A stretch of DNA of 18,123 bases from an uncultured Rhodobacter sp. (GTDB lineage Bacteria; Pseudomonadota; Alphaproteobacteria; Rhodobacterales; Rhodobacteraceae): the NCBI GenBank assembly GCA_937901435.1, contig CALGTJ010000665.1:1-18123 (forward strand), given 5' to 3'. Below the pieces are notes generated by a model. That model was not told the origin of the DNA, searched no databases, and saw only the letters and a list, made by a program, of their open reading frames with translations. Made by a program: the position numbers and the translations under genes. Each line of letters opens with the position of its first letter. Position 1 is the stretch's first letter. Positions 7,775 to 15,298 of the stretch are shown here, piece by piece.

Positions 7775-7790
7775 GGTCCTTTACAGGGCC
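7775..7790 (+). terminator. Weak hairpin after the acyl-CoA ligase genes
   Basis: GGTCC, TTTACA loop, GGGCC gives a five-pair stem (one G-U) just after the alpha-subunit stop, followed by GCTTTGTG. The T-stretch is short, so this is at best a weak terminator. It is listed because it sits where one would be needed between the ligase pair and the amino-sugar kinase. Confidence 0.25.
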
Positions 7791-7897
7791 GCTTTGTGTG
7801 GATCAGAAAACCTGTCCGTCCTCAGGGCAACGCAGTTCTACAACGCAGAACGTCAACGCAACCGCGAACACGACAGAACAGGTGCGGCGTGACGTCT

Positions 7898-8782
7898 ATG
7901 CATGACCATCTCTTGATTGGTGTCGATGGTGGCGGAACTGGCTGCCGGGTACGCATTGCAGATAAGTCGTTGACGTCTCTGGCCGAAAGCAAGGGCGGCC
8001 CCGCCAATGTGACCAGCGACCGCCGCGCCGCGCTTGCGAATATCACCACGACAATTGCGGCTGCTGCAGATTTGGCGGGGATTTCACCCGACCGCCTGCT
8101 AGACGCCACTGTGCATCTTGGGCTTGCCGGGGTGATGTCGGAAACCATCGCAGAACAGGTCGCGCAGGCCCTGCCCTATGCATATCTTACCGTCACAGAT
8201 GACCGTCCGACCACCCTCGCCGGGGCGCTGGCTGGACAGGACGGGTTTTTGATCGCCGCAGGCACGGGCAGTTTCATCGCCGCGCTGCAGGACGGGACAA
8301 CGTCCTGTGTCGGGGGCTGGGGGTATCAGCTGTCAGACCAAGCCTCGGCCGCGTGGTTGGGGCGGCGTCTGTTGGAACATGTTTTGCTCTGCCACGACGG
8401 GCTGATCCCACACAGCGATTTGACCCGCAGCGCATTTATACGGTTTAACAGCAATCCCAACGACATCATCCTCTTTGGGACAAACGCCACGCCCGGTGAC
8501 TTTGGTCTGCTCGCCCCTCTGGTGGTCGAGGCACAGAGGGCCGGCGATGCTGTCGGCGGCTCGATCATGAAAGAGGGTCTGGCGTATCTTACCTCGGCAC
8601 TTGGAACGCTTGGGTTTCATCCCGGTGCCCGTCTGTGCCTGACGGGCGGCGTTGGACAGCACTATGCAACCCAGTTTCCCAAAGAGGTGCAGGACGGGAT
8701 AATCACCGCCTCTGGCAATGCCTTGGACGGGGCAATCCGGCTTGCTGCGGCGCAGAGCCAAAGCAAAGCGGACAGGCTTTAA
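7898..8782 (+). CDS. BadF/BadG/BcrA/BcrD-family kinase, probable N-acetylglucosamine/glucosamine kinase
   Basis: 294 aa from the ATG at 7898; a GTG three codons earlier (7889) with an AGG upstream is also plausible. It has the actin-like ATPase fold: phosphate-1 motif IGVDGGGTGCR near residue 6, GLAGV near 71, the phosphate-2 motif AAGTGSF, then GGWGYQLSDQASAAWLG and the adenosine-side LTGGVG near 250. In this length class with nagA next, phosphorylation of an amino sugar at the 6-position is the best reading, supplying the substrate of NagA. The family also includes activators of benzoyl-CoA and hydroxyglutaryl-CoA enzymes, but no cysteine cluster typical of those is seen. It starts 127 bases after the ligase genes and is probably a separate unit. 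No sugar transporter lies in the window. Confidence 0.8.
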   Translation: MHDHLLIGVDGGGTGCRVRIADKSLTSLAESKGGPANVTSDRRAALANITTTIAAAADLAGISPDRLLDATVHLGLAGVMSETIAEQVAQALPYAYLTVTDDRPTTLAGALAGQDGFLIAAGTGSFIAALQDGTTSCVGGWGYQLSDQASAAWLGRRLLEHVLLCHDGLIPHSDLTRSAFIRFNSNPNDIILFGTNATPGDFGLLAPLVVEAQRAGDAVGGSIMKEGLAYLTSALGTLGFHPGARLCLTGGVGQHYATQFPKEVQDGIITASGNALDGAIRLAAAQSQSKADRL

Positions 8783-8803
8783 CCCGTCCATTTCCATCAC
8801 ATG

Positions 8804-8871
8804 CATTGCAAGCCATTACGCAATGGTGGAAACAGGTAATATGGCGAGCGGATCAACCCCGACATTCGCCA
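8804..8871. repeat. Two inverted repeats in the kinase-nagA gap
   Basis: The 123-base gap holds two inverted repeats. One is CATTGC and GCAATG (8804-8809 and 8820-8825, ten bases apart). The other is TGGCGA and TCGCCA (8842-8847 and 8866-8871), flanked by AATA and a near-matching TAGTATT. They could be a weak intergenic hairpin plus an operator, or RNA-processing structures. Neither is followed by a T-run. Confidence 0.35.
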
Positions 8872-8905
8872 TAGTATTCAAAGAGTGACCGAGACAGTTA
8901 ACCGA

Positions 8906-10048
8906 ATGACCCAGATCGCCCTGCTTGGTGCCGCGATCCACGACGGCACCCATTTGCACCACGGAAAAGCCCTTTTGGTCGAAAAGAAAAAGACCATCGG
9001 CATCCTGAATCCTGATGACCTGCCCACCGGGTGTATCCGACACCAATTGGACGGCGGTTACCTGACCCCCGGCTTTGTTGACCTTCAGGTCAATGGCGGA
9101 GGCGGTGTGATGTTCAACGATATCCAGACCCTCAAGGGTTTGTTCGTGATCACCGCCGCGCATCGCCAACTTGGCACCTATGCGATCCTGCCGACCCTCA
9201 TCACCGACACGCCAGAGCGCAGCCGTGCCGCGATAGAGGTGGTAAGCGAGGCGGTGCAAATGGGAATGCCGGGGATTCTTGGCCTCCACCTGGAGGGCCC
9301 ACATCTGTCGTTGGCGCGCAAAGGGGCCCATGACGCCGATTTGATACGCCCGATGACGAACGACGACATGGCAATGCTGATTGACGCGGCAAAGCGTTTG
9401 CCCAATGTCATGCTGACCATCGCCCCGGAAAACGTCATGCTGGATCAGGCGCGCAGCTTGGCAAACGCGGGCGTTATCCTGTCGCTTGGCCACACGGATG
9501 CAGATTTCAAGACCTGTCTGGCCTACACCCGCGTTGGGGTCCGCTGCACCACACATCTGTTCAACGCCATGAGCCCGCTTGGCAATCGCGAACCCGGCCT
9601 TGTGGGCGCGACGCTGGACAGTGGGTCGCTTAGCGCGGGGTTGATTGCTGACGGTCTTCATGTGCATCACGCCACGATCCGCACCGCTTTGCGTGCCAAA
9701 CAGGGGCCCGGAAAGATCTTTCTGGTCACCGATGCCATGTCCTGCGTTGGCTCTGAACTGACAGAGTTCACGCTGAACGGGCGCAAGATTTATCGTCGCG
9801 ACGGCACGCTACGCCTGTCAGATGGGACACTGGCCGGGGCCGATATCGACATGCCGCGCTCTATTCAGGTTCTGGTGCATAAAGTCGGATTGACGCCAGA
9901 ACGCGCGATTGCGATGGCCACATCAATTCCGGCAGGCGTGTTAAAACCACACAGGCATTTGGGCACAATAAAGCCCAACGGCCCACGACCTATCTACATG
10001 ACCGATAAATTCGAGGTCCAGCCGCTACCGGGGCACAGCGCCGCGTAG
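8906..10048 (+). CDS. nagA: N-acetylglucosamine-6-phosphate deacetylase
   Basis: 380 aa from the ATG at 8906; a GTG at 8885 would add seven residues, and neither has a good ribosome site. NagA removes acetate from GlcNAc-6-phosphate to give glucosamine-6-phosphate in the cytosol. The amidohydrolase fold shows PGFVDLQVNGGGGVMFND near 55, GLHLEGPH with metal ligand Glu130, GHTDAD with His196, CTTHLFNAM with His217, and the catalytic Asp276 in LVTDAMSCVG. The start MTQIALLGAAIHDG fits the small N-terminal beta domain. It follows the amino-sugar kinase, so the pair covers the phosphorylation and deacetylation steps; nagB is not in the window. The last 24 bases overlap the end of the opposite-strand winged-helix gene. 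Confidence 0.93.
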   Translation: MTQIALLGAAIHDGTHLHHGKALLVEKKKTIGILNPDDLPTGCIRHQLDGGYLTPGFVDLQVNGGGGVMFNDIQTLKGLFVITAAHRQLGTYAILPTLITDTPERSRAAIEVVSEAVQMGMPGILGLHLEGPHLSLARKGAHDADLIRPMTNDDMAMLIDAAKRLPNVMLTIAPENVMLDQARSLANAGVILSLGHTDADFKTCLAYTRVGVRCTTHLFNAMSPLGNREPGLVGATLDSGSLSAGLIADGLHVHHATIRTALRAKQGPGKIFLVTDAMSCVGSELTEFTLNGRKIYRRDGTLRLSDGTLAGADIDMPRSIQVLVHKVGLTPERAIAMATSIPAGVLKPHRHLGTIKPNGPRPIYMTDKFEVQPLPGHSAA

Positions 10049-11239
10049 CCAATCCTTGGCATAGATCACCTCGCCCACTCCCGCAAAGCGCGCAACACGG
10101 TCCAGTTCGGTTTCCAGCCGTTTGACCCGACCACTGCCCATCTTGACGCCTGCCTCGGGCCAGAACGCCTTGACGTTCAGATCCCCTGCGGCGCGGTCGC
10201 ATTTCATGTCGATCCTGCCGATCAGGGTATCCCCCTCGAGCAGAGGAAAGACATAGTAGCCGTAGATCCGCTTTGGTTCTGGCACGAACACCTCTATCCG
10301 ATAGTGAAAATTGAACAGCCGTTCCGCCCGTTTGCGGTCACGCAGGGCAGGGTCAAAGGGGCTGAGCACGCGGATCCGGTTGGGGGCGACAGGGCCGTCT
10401 TCGTCGACCGTCTCTGACCAAGCGAAAGAACGGCGCGGGGCACTGCCGTCTGATGCGGCTATATCCACCTCGATCACACGCCGCTCTGCCAAAGCGCGCG
10501 CGCACCACTCCTTTGCCTCTGCCGGAGTGATCAGCGCCCAGAACGCCGCAATTTCGCCGGATTTGGCAAAGCCCAGCCGATCAAGGGCCGCAGAACACGC
10601 CCAGTCTATCGTCTCTTGCGGATCATACCGCGTGGTGGCGAAATCATTGGGAATGACCCGCTCTGTCAGATCATAGTACTTTCGAAACCCCTCACGCCGG
10701 GTCACCGACAACGTCCCTGTCCGCCAGAGATATTCCAGTGCGGTTTTTGACGGATGCCAGTCCCACCATCCACCACTGGATCGCGCCTCATCCGCGCCCA
10801 CCTCGGCAGAACAGACCGGACCGCTGTCACTGATATGTTTCACCACATCGTCCAGCTTTTCGGCAAACCCTTCGCGTCGCCAGCTTTGCCACTGCTTTCG
10901 CAGCCTCTCGCGGTCGCGATCAAAGCGCAGCTGCCAATGGGGAAAATACTGGACCGGGATGACAGAAGCGTCATGGGTCCAGTGTTCAAACAACTGCCGG
11001 TGCTTTTCCAGCGGCGCGAACAGGTTCTTGGCGCGATAGGCAGGTCGGCGTGCATAAAGGATCATATCATGCGCGCGGGCCACGGTGTTGATGCTATCGA
11101 CCTGCACAAAGCCAAGCCGCGTGATCAAATCGCACAGATCCGACCCCTTGCCCGGCCCCGCAGGAGGATCAGCAAGCGCGTGACGTTGCAAAAAGAGACG
11201 CCGCGCACGGTCGTTGGCGATCAGGGGCGCTGTGGTCAT
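10025..11239 (-). CDS. Winged-helix DNA glycosylase-like protein (YcaQ/AlkX family, HTH_42)
   Basis: 404 aa, the usual length. It carries the family signature GFVQVDSINTVARAHDMILYAR at about 43-63, with Q46-V47-D48 matching the Gln-x-Asp motif of E. coli YcaQ (AlkX). That enzyme unhooks alkylated bases and interstrand crosslinks. Other conserved stretches are FEHWTHDASVIP near 85, FRKYYDLTERVIP near 184, LSPFDPALRDRKRAERLFNF near 309 and DMKCDRAAGDLNVKAFW near 348. So it is a probable DNA repair glycosylase for bulky alkyl or crosslink damage, not a transcription factor, though automatic pipelines often call it winged helix. Its stop lies inside the end of nagA. The ATG at 11239 has only a weak site, and a near-palindrome CTTGG-GT-CCAAG (11243-11254) covers the leader. 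Confidence 0.85.
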   Translation of the reverse strand: MTTAPLIANDRARRLFLQRHALADPPAGPGKGSDLCDLITRLGFVQVDSINTVARAHDMILYARRPAYRAKNLFAPLEKHRQLFEHWTHDASVIPVQYFPHWQLRFDRDRERLRKQWQSWRREGFAEKLDDVVKHISDSGPVCSAEVGADEARSSGGWWDWHPSKTALEYLWRTGTLSVTRREGFRKYYDLTERVIPNDFATTRYDPQETIDWACSAALDRLGFAKSGEIAAFWALITPAEAKEWCARALAERRVIEVDIAASDGSAPRRSFAWSETVDEDGPVAPNRIRVLSPFDPALRDRKRAERLFNFHYRIEVFVPEPKRIYGYYVFPLLEGDTLIGRIDMKCDRAAGDLNVKAFWPEAGVKMGSGRVKRLETELDRVARFAGVGEVIYAKDWLRGAVPR

Positions 11240-11362
11240 GGTCTTGGGTCCAAGCCGGTAAAATGTCCCTCAGACTGGGCCATCGCCTTGGCCCTGTCGA
11301 CCCATAACCTGCGCATCCTTGCCAGCCCTTTAGCAGAGAGTTTACAGGATCGGGATAAACCC

Positions 11363-11374
11363 CTATGCGCATAG
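11363..11374. promoter_or_regulatory. Perfect palindrome upstream of the RNase D-like gene
   Basis: CTATGCGCATAG is a perfect 12-base palindrome about 20 bases before the GTG start. A TTTACA at 11341-11346 lies 17 bases before the TATGCG inside it, so it may overlap the -10 region of a promoter for the exonuclease and lpt genes. The -10 match is poor, so the promoter reading is tentative. Confidence 0.35.
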
Positions 11375-11395
11375 AGAACAAAAGTGGATGTGCGC

Positions 11396-12007
11396 GTGAC
11401 CAATACTCTGTACCAGAACGACCTGCCTGATGATCTGAAACTTGGGCCTGTGGTGGCCATCGACTGTGAAACGATGGGGCTGAACCCGCATCGCGACCGT
11501 CTTTGCGTTGTGCAACTGTCGGATGGTGACGGCAACGCGCATCTGATCCAGATCGCCAAAGGCCAGACAGAGGCACCCAACCTTTGCCGGATGCTGACCG
11601 ATCCGGATACGCTGAAACTGTTCCACTTTGGTCGCTTTGACATCGCCGCCATGTATAACGCCTTTGGCGCGCTGACCGCCCCGGTCTATTGCACGAAGAT
11701 CGCGTCAAAACTGATCCGCACTTATACGGATCGTCACGGGTTGAAAAACCTGCTGGATGAACTGCTGAAGGTCGATATTTCGAAACTGCAACAAATGAGC
11801 GATTGGGGTGCGGAAACCCTGACAAAGGCGCAATTGGACTATGCCGCGTCGGATGTTTTGTACCTGCACCAACTGCGCGAAAAGCTGAACGCGCGGCTTG
11901 TTCGCGAAGGTCGTATGGACGTGGCGCAGGCCTGTTTTGACTTTCTGCCAACGCGTGCCCGGCTGGATCTTGCCGGCTGGCCTGAAATCGACATCTTCTC
12001 TCACTAG
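11396..12007 (+). CDS. rnd: RNase D-like 3'-5' exonuclease (short, DEDDy)
   Basis: 203 aa from the GTG at 11396, chosen because VTNTLYQNDLP fits the family start and GTGGA lies just upstream; GTGs at 11390 and 11384 would add two or four residues. The DEDDy exonuclease set is complete: Asp23 and Glu25 in AIDCETMGL, Asp82 in FHFGRFDI, and Tyr149 with Asp153 in YAASDVLYL. This is the catalytic domain only; the HRDC domains of E. coli RNase D (375 aa) are missing, as in many alphaproteobacterial short forms. The family trims 3' ends of tRNA and other stable RNAs. It lies 61 bases before lptC on the same strand and is probably co-transcribed with the lpt genes. Confidence 0.88.
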   Translation: MTNTLYQNDLPDDLKLGPVVAIDCETMGLNPHRDRLCVVQLSDGDGNAHLIQIAKGQTEAPNLCRMLTDPDTLKLFHFGRFDIAAMYNAFGALTAPVYCTKIASKLIRTYTDRHGLKNLLDELLKVDISKLQQMSDWGAETLTKAQLDYAASDVLYLHQLREKLNARLVREGRMDVAQACFDFLPTRARLDLAGWPEIDIFSH

Positions 12008-12068
12008 ATAAATGGGATGAACCGTCTCATTACCCCCCAAGCGCGCGTAAAAGCGTCTGTGATCTGAA

Positions 12069-12677
12069 ATGGCGGTGCCCGACAACACCTATTCTCACGT
12101 CATATCCTGGCTCAAGATCATCTTGCCGCTTTTGGCGCTGGGCATCTTGTCTACGCTGTTTCTTGTTGCGCGCACCGTTGACCCTGCACAGAACCTGCCC
12201 TTTGCAGATGTCGACGTCGAAGGCATCGCGCGAGAACAGCGCATTGGCGCGCCGAATTTTTCCAGTGTGACCGAGGATGGCTCTGCCATCTCTCTGTCTG
12301 CGCAAAGCGCCCGCCCGGATCCGAACAACTCAGAGCGCGTTAGTGGAACCGGGGTGAATGCGGGGATCGACCTGCCCGGTGGCGGGCGCATCGATGTGGT
12401 TGCCGCCGAAATGGCGCTCGATAACAGCGCGGGGTCTGCCACCTTAAGCGATGGCGTGACAATCACCACCTCTGACGGCTACGTTATGCAGACGCAACAC
12501 GTGCAAATCGCGCTGGACGCAACGCGTGTTGTGTCCCAGACAAGAACGACCGTAGACGCCCCGATTGGCAATCTGAGCGCCGATAGTTTTGAATTGTCCA
12601 AGCGGGCCGGAAATGACCAACCTTACGTGCTGGTTTTCAAAGGCCATGTGAAGCTGTTATACGACCCTAAGGAATAA
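12069..12677 (+). CDS. lptC: LPS export protein LptC
   Basis: 202 aa. One membrane anchor at about residues 10-35 (VISWLKIILPLLALGILSTL and following), then a periplasmic beta-jellyroll domain with weak sequence conservation. LptC links the inner-membrane LptB2FG pump to the periplasmic LptA bridge that carries lipopolysaccharide to the outer membrane. The call rests on size, single N-terminal anchor, phrases such as LSDGVTITTSDGY near 124, and its place directly before lptA and lptB. The ribosome site is weak. The nine-base gap to lptA points to co-transcription. Confidence 0.87.
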   Translation: MAVPDNTYSHVISWLKIILPLLALGILSTLFLVARTVDPAQNLPFADVDVEGIAREQRIGAPNFSSVTEDGSAISLSAQSARPDPNNSERVSGTGVNAGIDLPGGGRIDVVAAEMALDNSAGSATLSDGVTITTSDGYVMQTQHVQIALDATRVVSQTRTTVDAPIGNLSADSFELSKRAGNDQPYVLVFKGHVKLLYDPKE

Positions 12678-12686
12678 GGAACTGCC

Positions 12687-13202
12687 ATGAGTGTTCGATC
12701 TCTTCTTTGGTCTGTGATTTTAGGTTTTGCGATTTTCACAGGATCCTTGACCATGGGTCTTGCGCAGGGGGCTGCGATCTCTTTGGGGGTTAGCGATCAC
12801 GACAGTGACACGCCCGTTGAAATCACCTCTGAATCGCTTGAACTGGATCAGGGTGGCGGTGCTGCGATCTTTACCGGCAACGTCATCGTCGCTCAGGGAG
12901 ACATTCGCATGACCTGCCAGCGGATGCGCGTGGAATATGGCGATGGGGCGGATGGGGCAAAGAACGAGATCAAGGTGATCCGCATGTTTGGCAACGTGAC
13001 CTTTGTCAGTGCCGCCGAGGCGGCCGAATCCGATGAGGCTGTCTATACCCTCAGCACTGAAATGCTGGTCATGTCCGGCAATGTTCTGGTGACCCAGGGT
13101 CCGACGGCCTTATCTGCAAACCGGTTGATCTATGACCTGCAATCCGGGGATGGCCGGATGGAAGGCAATGTGAAAACGGTGCTGCAACAGGTCAAGAACT
13201 GA
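12687..13202 (+). CDS. lptA: LPS transport periplasmic protein LptA
   Basis: 171 aa. A hydrophobic signal peptide covers about residues 5-27, with a likely cut near GLAQGA. The mature part is an OstA-type jellyroll: [31 protein letters not shown] (about 43-73) and [24 protein letters not shown]. LptA multimers or hybrids bridge LptC and LptD across the periplasm. An AAGGA site precedes the ATG. Its stop overlaps the lptB start (TGATG), so the two are translationally coupled. Confidence 0.92.
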   Translation: MSVRSLLWSVILGFAIFTGSLTMGLAQGAAISLGVSDHDSDTPVEITSESLELDQGGGAAIFTGNVIVAQGDIRMTCQRMRVEYGDGADGAKNEIKVIRMFGNVTFVSAAEAAESDEAVYTLSTEMLVMSGNVLVTQGPTALSANRLIYDLQSGDGRMEGNVKTVLQQVKN

Positions 13203-13960
13203 TGGCCAAACCAGGCCTTACAGTGACCAAAGGACAGGCTGGCCTGCATGTCGTCAACCTGCGCAAAAGCTATCGCAAAAAGACGGTGATCCGGGACGTC
13301 AGTCTTGATTTGGGTCGCGGAGAGGTCGTGGCCCTTCTGGGTCCGAACGGGTCGGGCAAGACGACAACCTTTTATTCCATCGCCGGTCTGGTCAGCCCCG
13401 AAGGCGGTCAGGTGATGATCGACGGGCGCGACGCGACCTATCTGCCAATGTATCGCCGCGCCAAGCTGGGCATCGGATATCTGCCACAAGAGGTCTCGAT
13501 TTTTCGTGGGCTCAGCGTCGAAGACAACATTCTGGCGATTCTGGAAATATCAGTCGCGAACAAGGTCCGCCGCCGCGAGCGCCTCGAAGAACTGCTGTCA
13601 GAGTTTTCCATCAGCCACCTGCGCCGTGCCTCTGCGCTGTCCCTGTCGGGCGGGGAAAGACGCCGGGTCGAGATCGCGCGCTGTCTGGCGGCGGATCCGA
13701 AATATCTGTTGCTGGATGAACCCTTTGCAGGGGTCGATCCGATCGCCGTGGGTGAGATCCGCGGGCTTGTGGCTGACCTCAAAAACCGGGGGATCGGTGT
13801 GCTGATCACCGATCACAACGTACGCGAAACACTGGAAATCGTGGACCGCGCCTATATCCTGCATGATGGCAAGGTCCTGATGAGTGGTACCACCGAAGAA
13901 GTCGTGCAGGACGAGAACGTGCGCCGCGTCTATCTTGGGCAAAGCTTTAGAATTACTTAA
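13202..13960 (+). CDS. lptB: LPS export ABC transporter ATPase LptB
   Basis: 252 aa. All ABC motifs are intact: Walker [10 protein letters not shown] (47-55), Q-loop Gln96 in YLPQEVSIF, signature LSGGE (148-152), Walker B YLLLDEP with Glu173, D-loop AGVD, and switch His205 in ITDHNV. The [17 protein letters not shown] stretch is typical of LptB over other ABC ATPases. It powers extraction of LPS from the inner membrane with LptF and LptG, which are not in this window. It starts inside the lptA stop. About ten N-terminal residues precede the usual domain start. No clear terminator follows, and rpoN, often next in other alphaproteobacteria, is absent here. Confidence 0.96.
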   Translation: MAKPGLTVTKGQAGLHVVNLRKSYRKKTVIRDVSLDLGRGEVVALLGPNGSGKTTTFYSIAGLVSPEGGQVMIDGRDATYLPMYRRAKLGIGYLPQEVSIFRGLSVEDNILAILEISVANKVRRRERLEELLSEFSISHLRRASALSLSGGERRRVEIARCLAADPKYLLLDEPFAGVDPIAVGEIRGLVADLKNRGIGVLITDHNVRETLEIVDRAYILHDGKVLMSGTTEEVVQDENVRRVYLGQSFRIT

Positions 13961-14021
13961 TAAATTCACTCAACTAATAATATCTTTTTGACGCTTTTTG
14001 ACCGTTCCTGTCGCGTTTTGG

Positions 14022-14051
14022 TTGACAGACGGGCCTAAGCTAGCGCCAAAT
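14022..14051 (+). promoter_or_regulatory. Possible promoter upstream of hpf
   Basis: TTGACA at 14022-14027 is a perfect -35-like hexamer. The best downstream element is CCAAAT at 14046-14051 (18-base spacing); no good TATAAT is present, which could mean an alternative sigma factor. It would give hpf a leader of roughly 150 bases, with a small UUCG-type hairpin near 14167-14182. Tentative. Confidence 0.3.
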
Positions 14052-14211
14052 GAAGGGGATGAGTGACCTTACCATTCTCGTTGGTGTGCAGCGAAACCTG
14101 ACACACCTTTACGCGCCTCACCCCATCAGAGGCGATGAATATTCTCTAATCGAAATCCTGACACTGTCCGGCCTTCGGGTTCGGAAGAATGGCATGACTT
14201 AAGGAGGTGCT

Positions 14212-14787
14212 ATGCAGTATCAAATCAGTGGAAAACAGATCGACATCGGCGAAGCCCTGCAAACGCATGTGCGCAGCGAGCTGGATACGGTGGTGACGAA
14301 ATATTCCCAACGCCCGACGGACGCGACCATAATCTTTTCACGCGATGCCCATGAATACGTCTGCGAGACGATCGTGCATCTCTCGACCGGCCTGACCGCA
14401 CAGGCCAAAGCCCATGCCACTGATATCTATGCCGCTTTCGATCAGGCTGGCGAAAAGATGGACAAACAACTGCGCCGCTACAAGCGCAGGCTGAAAGACC
14501 ATCACAAAGAACGCATGCACCCGGTTGAACTCTCTGGTGGTTCCTCGTATATCCTCGCCGCATCCGAGGAGGATCATTCACAGGAACCCGACAGCCTTAC
14601 GCCCGTCATCATTGCAGAGATGGAAACGAAAATCCCGTCCCTCTCCGTTGGCGAAGCCGTGATGCAGATGGAACTGGCAGGTGCCCCTGTGCTGATCTTC
14701 CGACATGAGGCCAACGACCGCATCAACGTGGTCTATCGGCGCGAAGATGGAAATATCGGTTGGGTCGACCCCAGCAATTCGACCTGA
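14212..14787 (+). CDS. hpf: Ribosome hibernation-promoting factor, long form
   Basis: 191 aa. The N-terminal S30AE domain (about 1-100) starts MQYQISGKQIDIGEALQTHV and contains the basic segment KQLRRYKRRLKDHHKER. After a variable linker rich in acidic residues, the C-terminal dimerisation domain (about 128-188) shows PSLSVGEAVMQMELAGAPVL and IFRHEANDRINVVYRREDGN. Long HPF alone pairs 70S ribosomes into inactive 100S dimers in stationary phase. A very strong AAGGAGG site six bases before the ATG implies high translation. A 251-base gap separates it from lptB, so it probably has its own promoter; ptsN follows after 39 bases. Confidence 0.95.
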   Translation: MQYQISGKQIDIGEALQTHVRSELDTVVTKYSQRPTDATIIFSRDAHEYVCETIVHLSTGLTAQAKAHATDIYAAFDQAGEKMDKQLRRYKRRLKDHHKERMHPVELSGGSSYILAASEEDHSQEPDSLTPVIIAEMETKIPSLSVGEAVMQMELAGAPVLIFRHEANDRINVVYRREDGNIGWVDPSNST

Positions 14788-14826
14788 CACTGACGGTTTA
14801 GGCCCGTCGCAAACGAATAGAGACGC

Positions 14827-15291
14827 ATGGACCTATCCAGCATCATCCGGCCTGACGCCGTCAAAGTTGTCAGCACTGTCACCAGCAAAAAGCGGTTGCT
14901 GCAAGATCTTGCAGACATCGCTGGCCAGTCCTACGGGCTGGCCCCGCAAGACGCTGTAGAGGCTTTGATCGAACGAGAGGCGCTTGGTCCGACCGGTGTC
15001 GGCAAAGGCATCGCCTTGCCACACGCGCGGCTCAAGAAACTTGACCGGGTGGTCGGGGTGTTCATGCGCCTCGAAAAGGCGATTGATTTTGACTCTGTGG
15101 ATCGCCAGCCTGTCGATCTGGTATTCGCATTGTTCGCCCCCGCAGAGGCAGGCGTGGATCACCTAAAGGCATTGGCGTTGGTGTCCAGAACGATGCGTCA
15201 TGCCAATGTCTGTGACAAGCTGCGCGCCAATAACGACATCGCCACGCTGCACGCGGTTTTGACCGAGGCACCAGCCTCTGAAGCGGCCTGA
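14827..15291 (+). CDS. ptsN: Nitrogen-PTS EIIA component PtsN
   Basis: 154 aa, the family size. The phosphorylated histidine is His66 in GVGKGIALPHARL, preceded by LIEREALGPTG. The C-terminal half has VDLVFALFAPAEAGVDHLKALALVS. In the nitrogen PTS it receives phosphate from NPr and regulates carbon, nitrogen and potassium processes rather than transporting sugar. The hpf-ptsN order is a conserved proteobacterial arrangement. Its stop lies seven bases from the stop of the opposite-strand sulfotransferase gene, and no terminator is visible between them. Confidence 0.95.
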   Translation: MDLSSIIRPDAVKVVSTVTSKKRLLQDLADIAGQSYGLAPQDAVEALIEREALGPTGVGKGIALPHARLKKLDRVVGVFMRLEKAIDFDSVDRQPVDLVFALFAPAEAGVDHLKALALVSRTMRHANVCDKLRANNDIATLHAVLTEAPASEAA

Positions 15292-15298
15292 AGGCGAT

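Noticed and set aside
7898..8782. Benzoyl-CoA or hydroxyglutaryl-CoA reductase activator
   Set aside because: It shares the broad ATPase family, but there is no iron-sulfur cysteine cluster, no partner dehydratase or reductase genes, and nagA is next door.
8816..9670. 284-aa minus-strand frame opposite nagA
   Set aside because: It is antisense to all NagA metal-binding motifs, with no ribosome site and no family resemblance.
13961..14011. Terminator after lptB
   Set aside because: The stretch is AT-rich with CTTTTTG runs but has no stem with paired arms before them.
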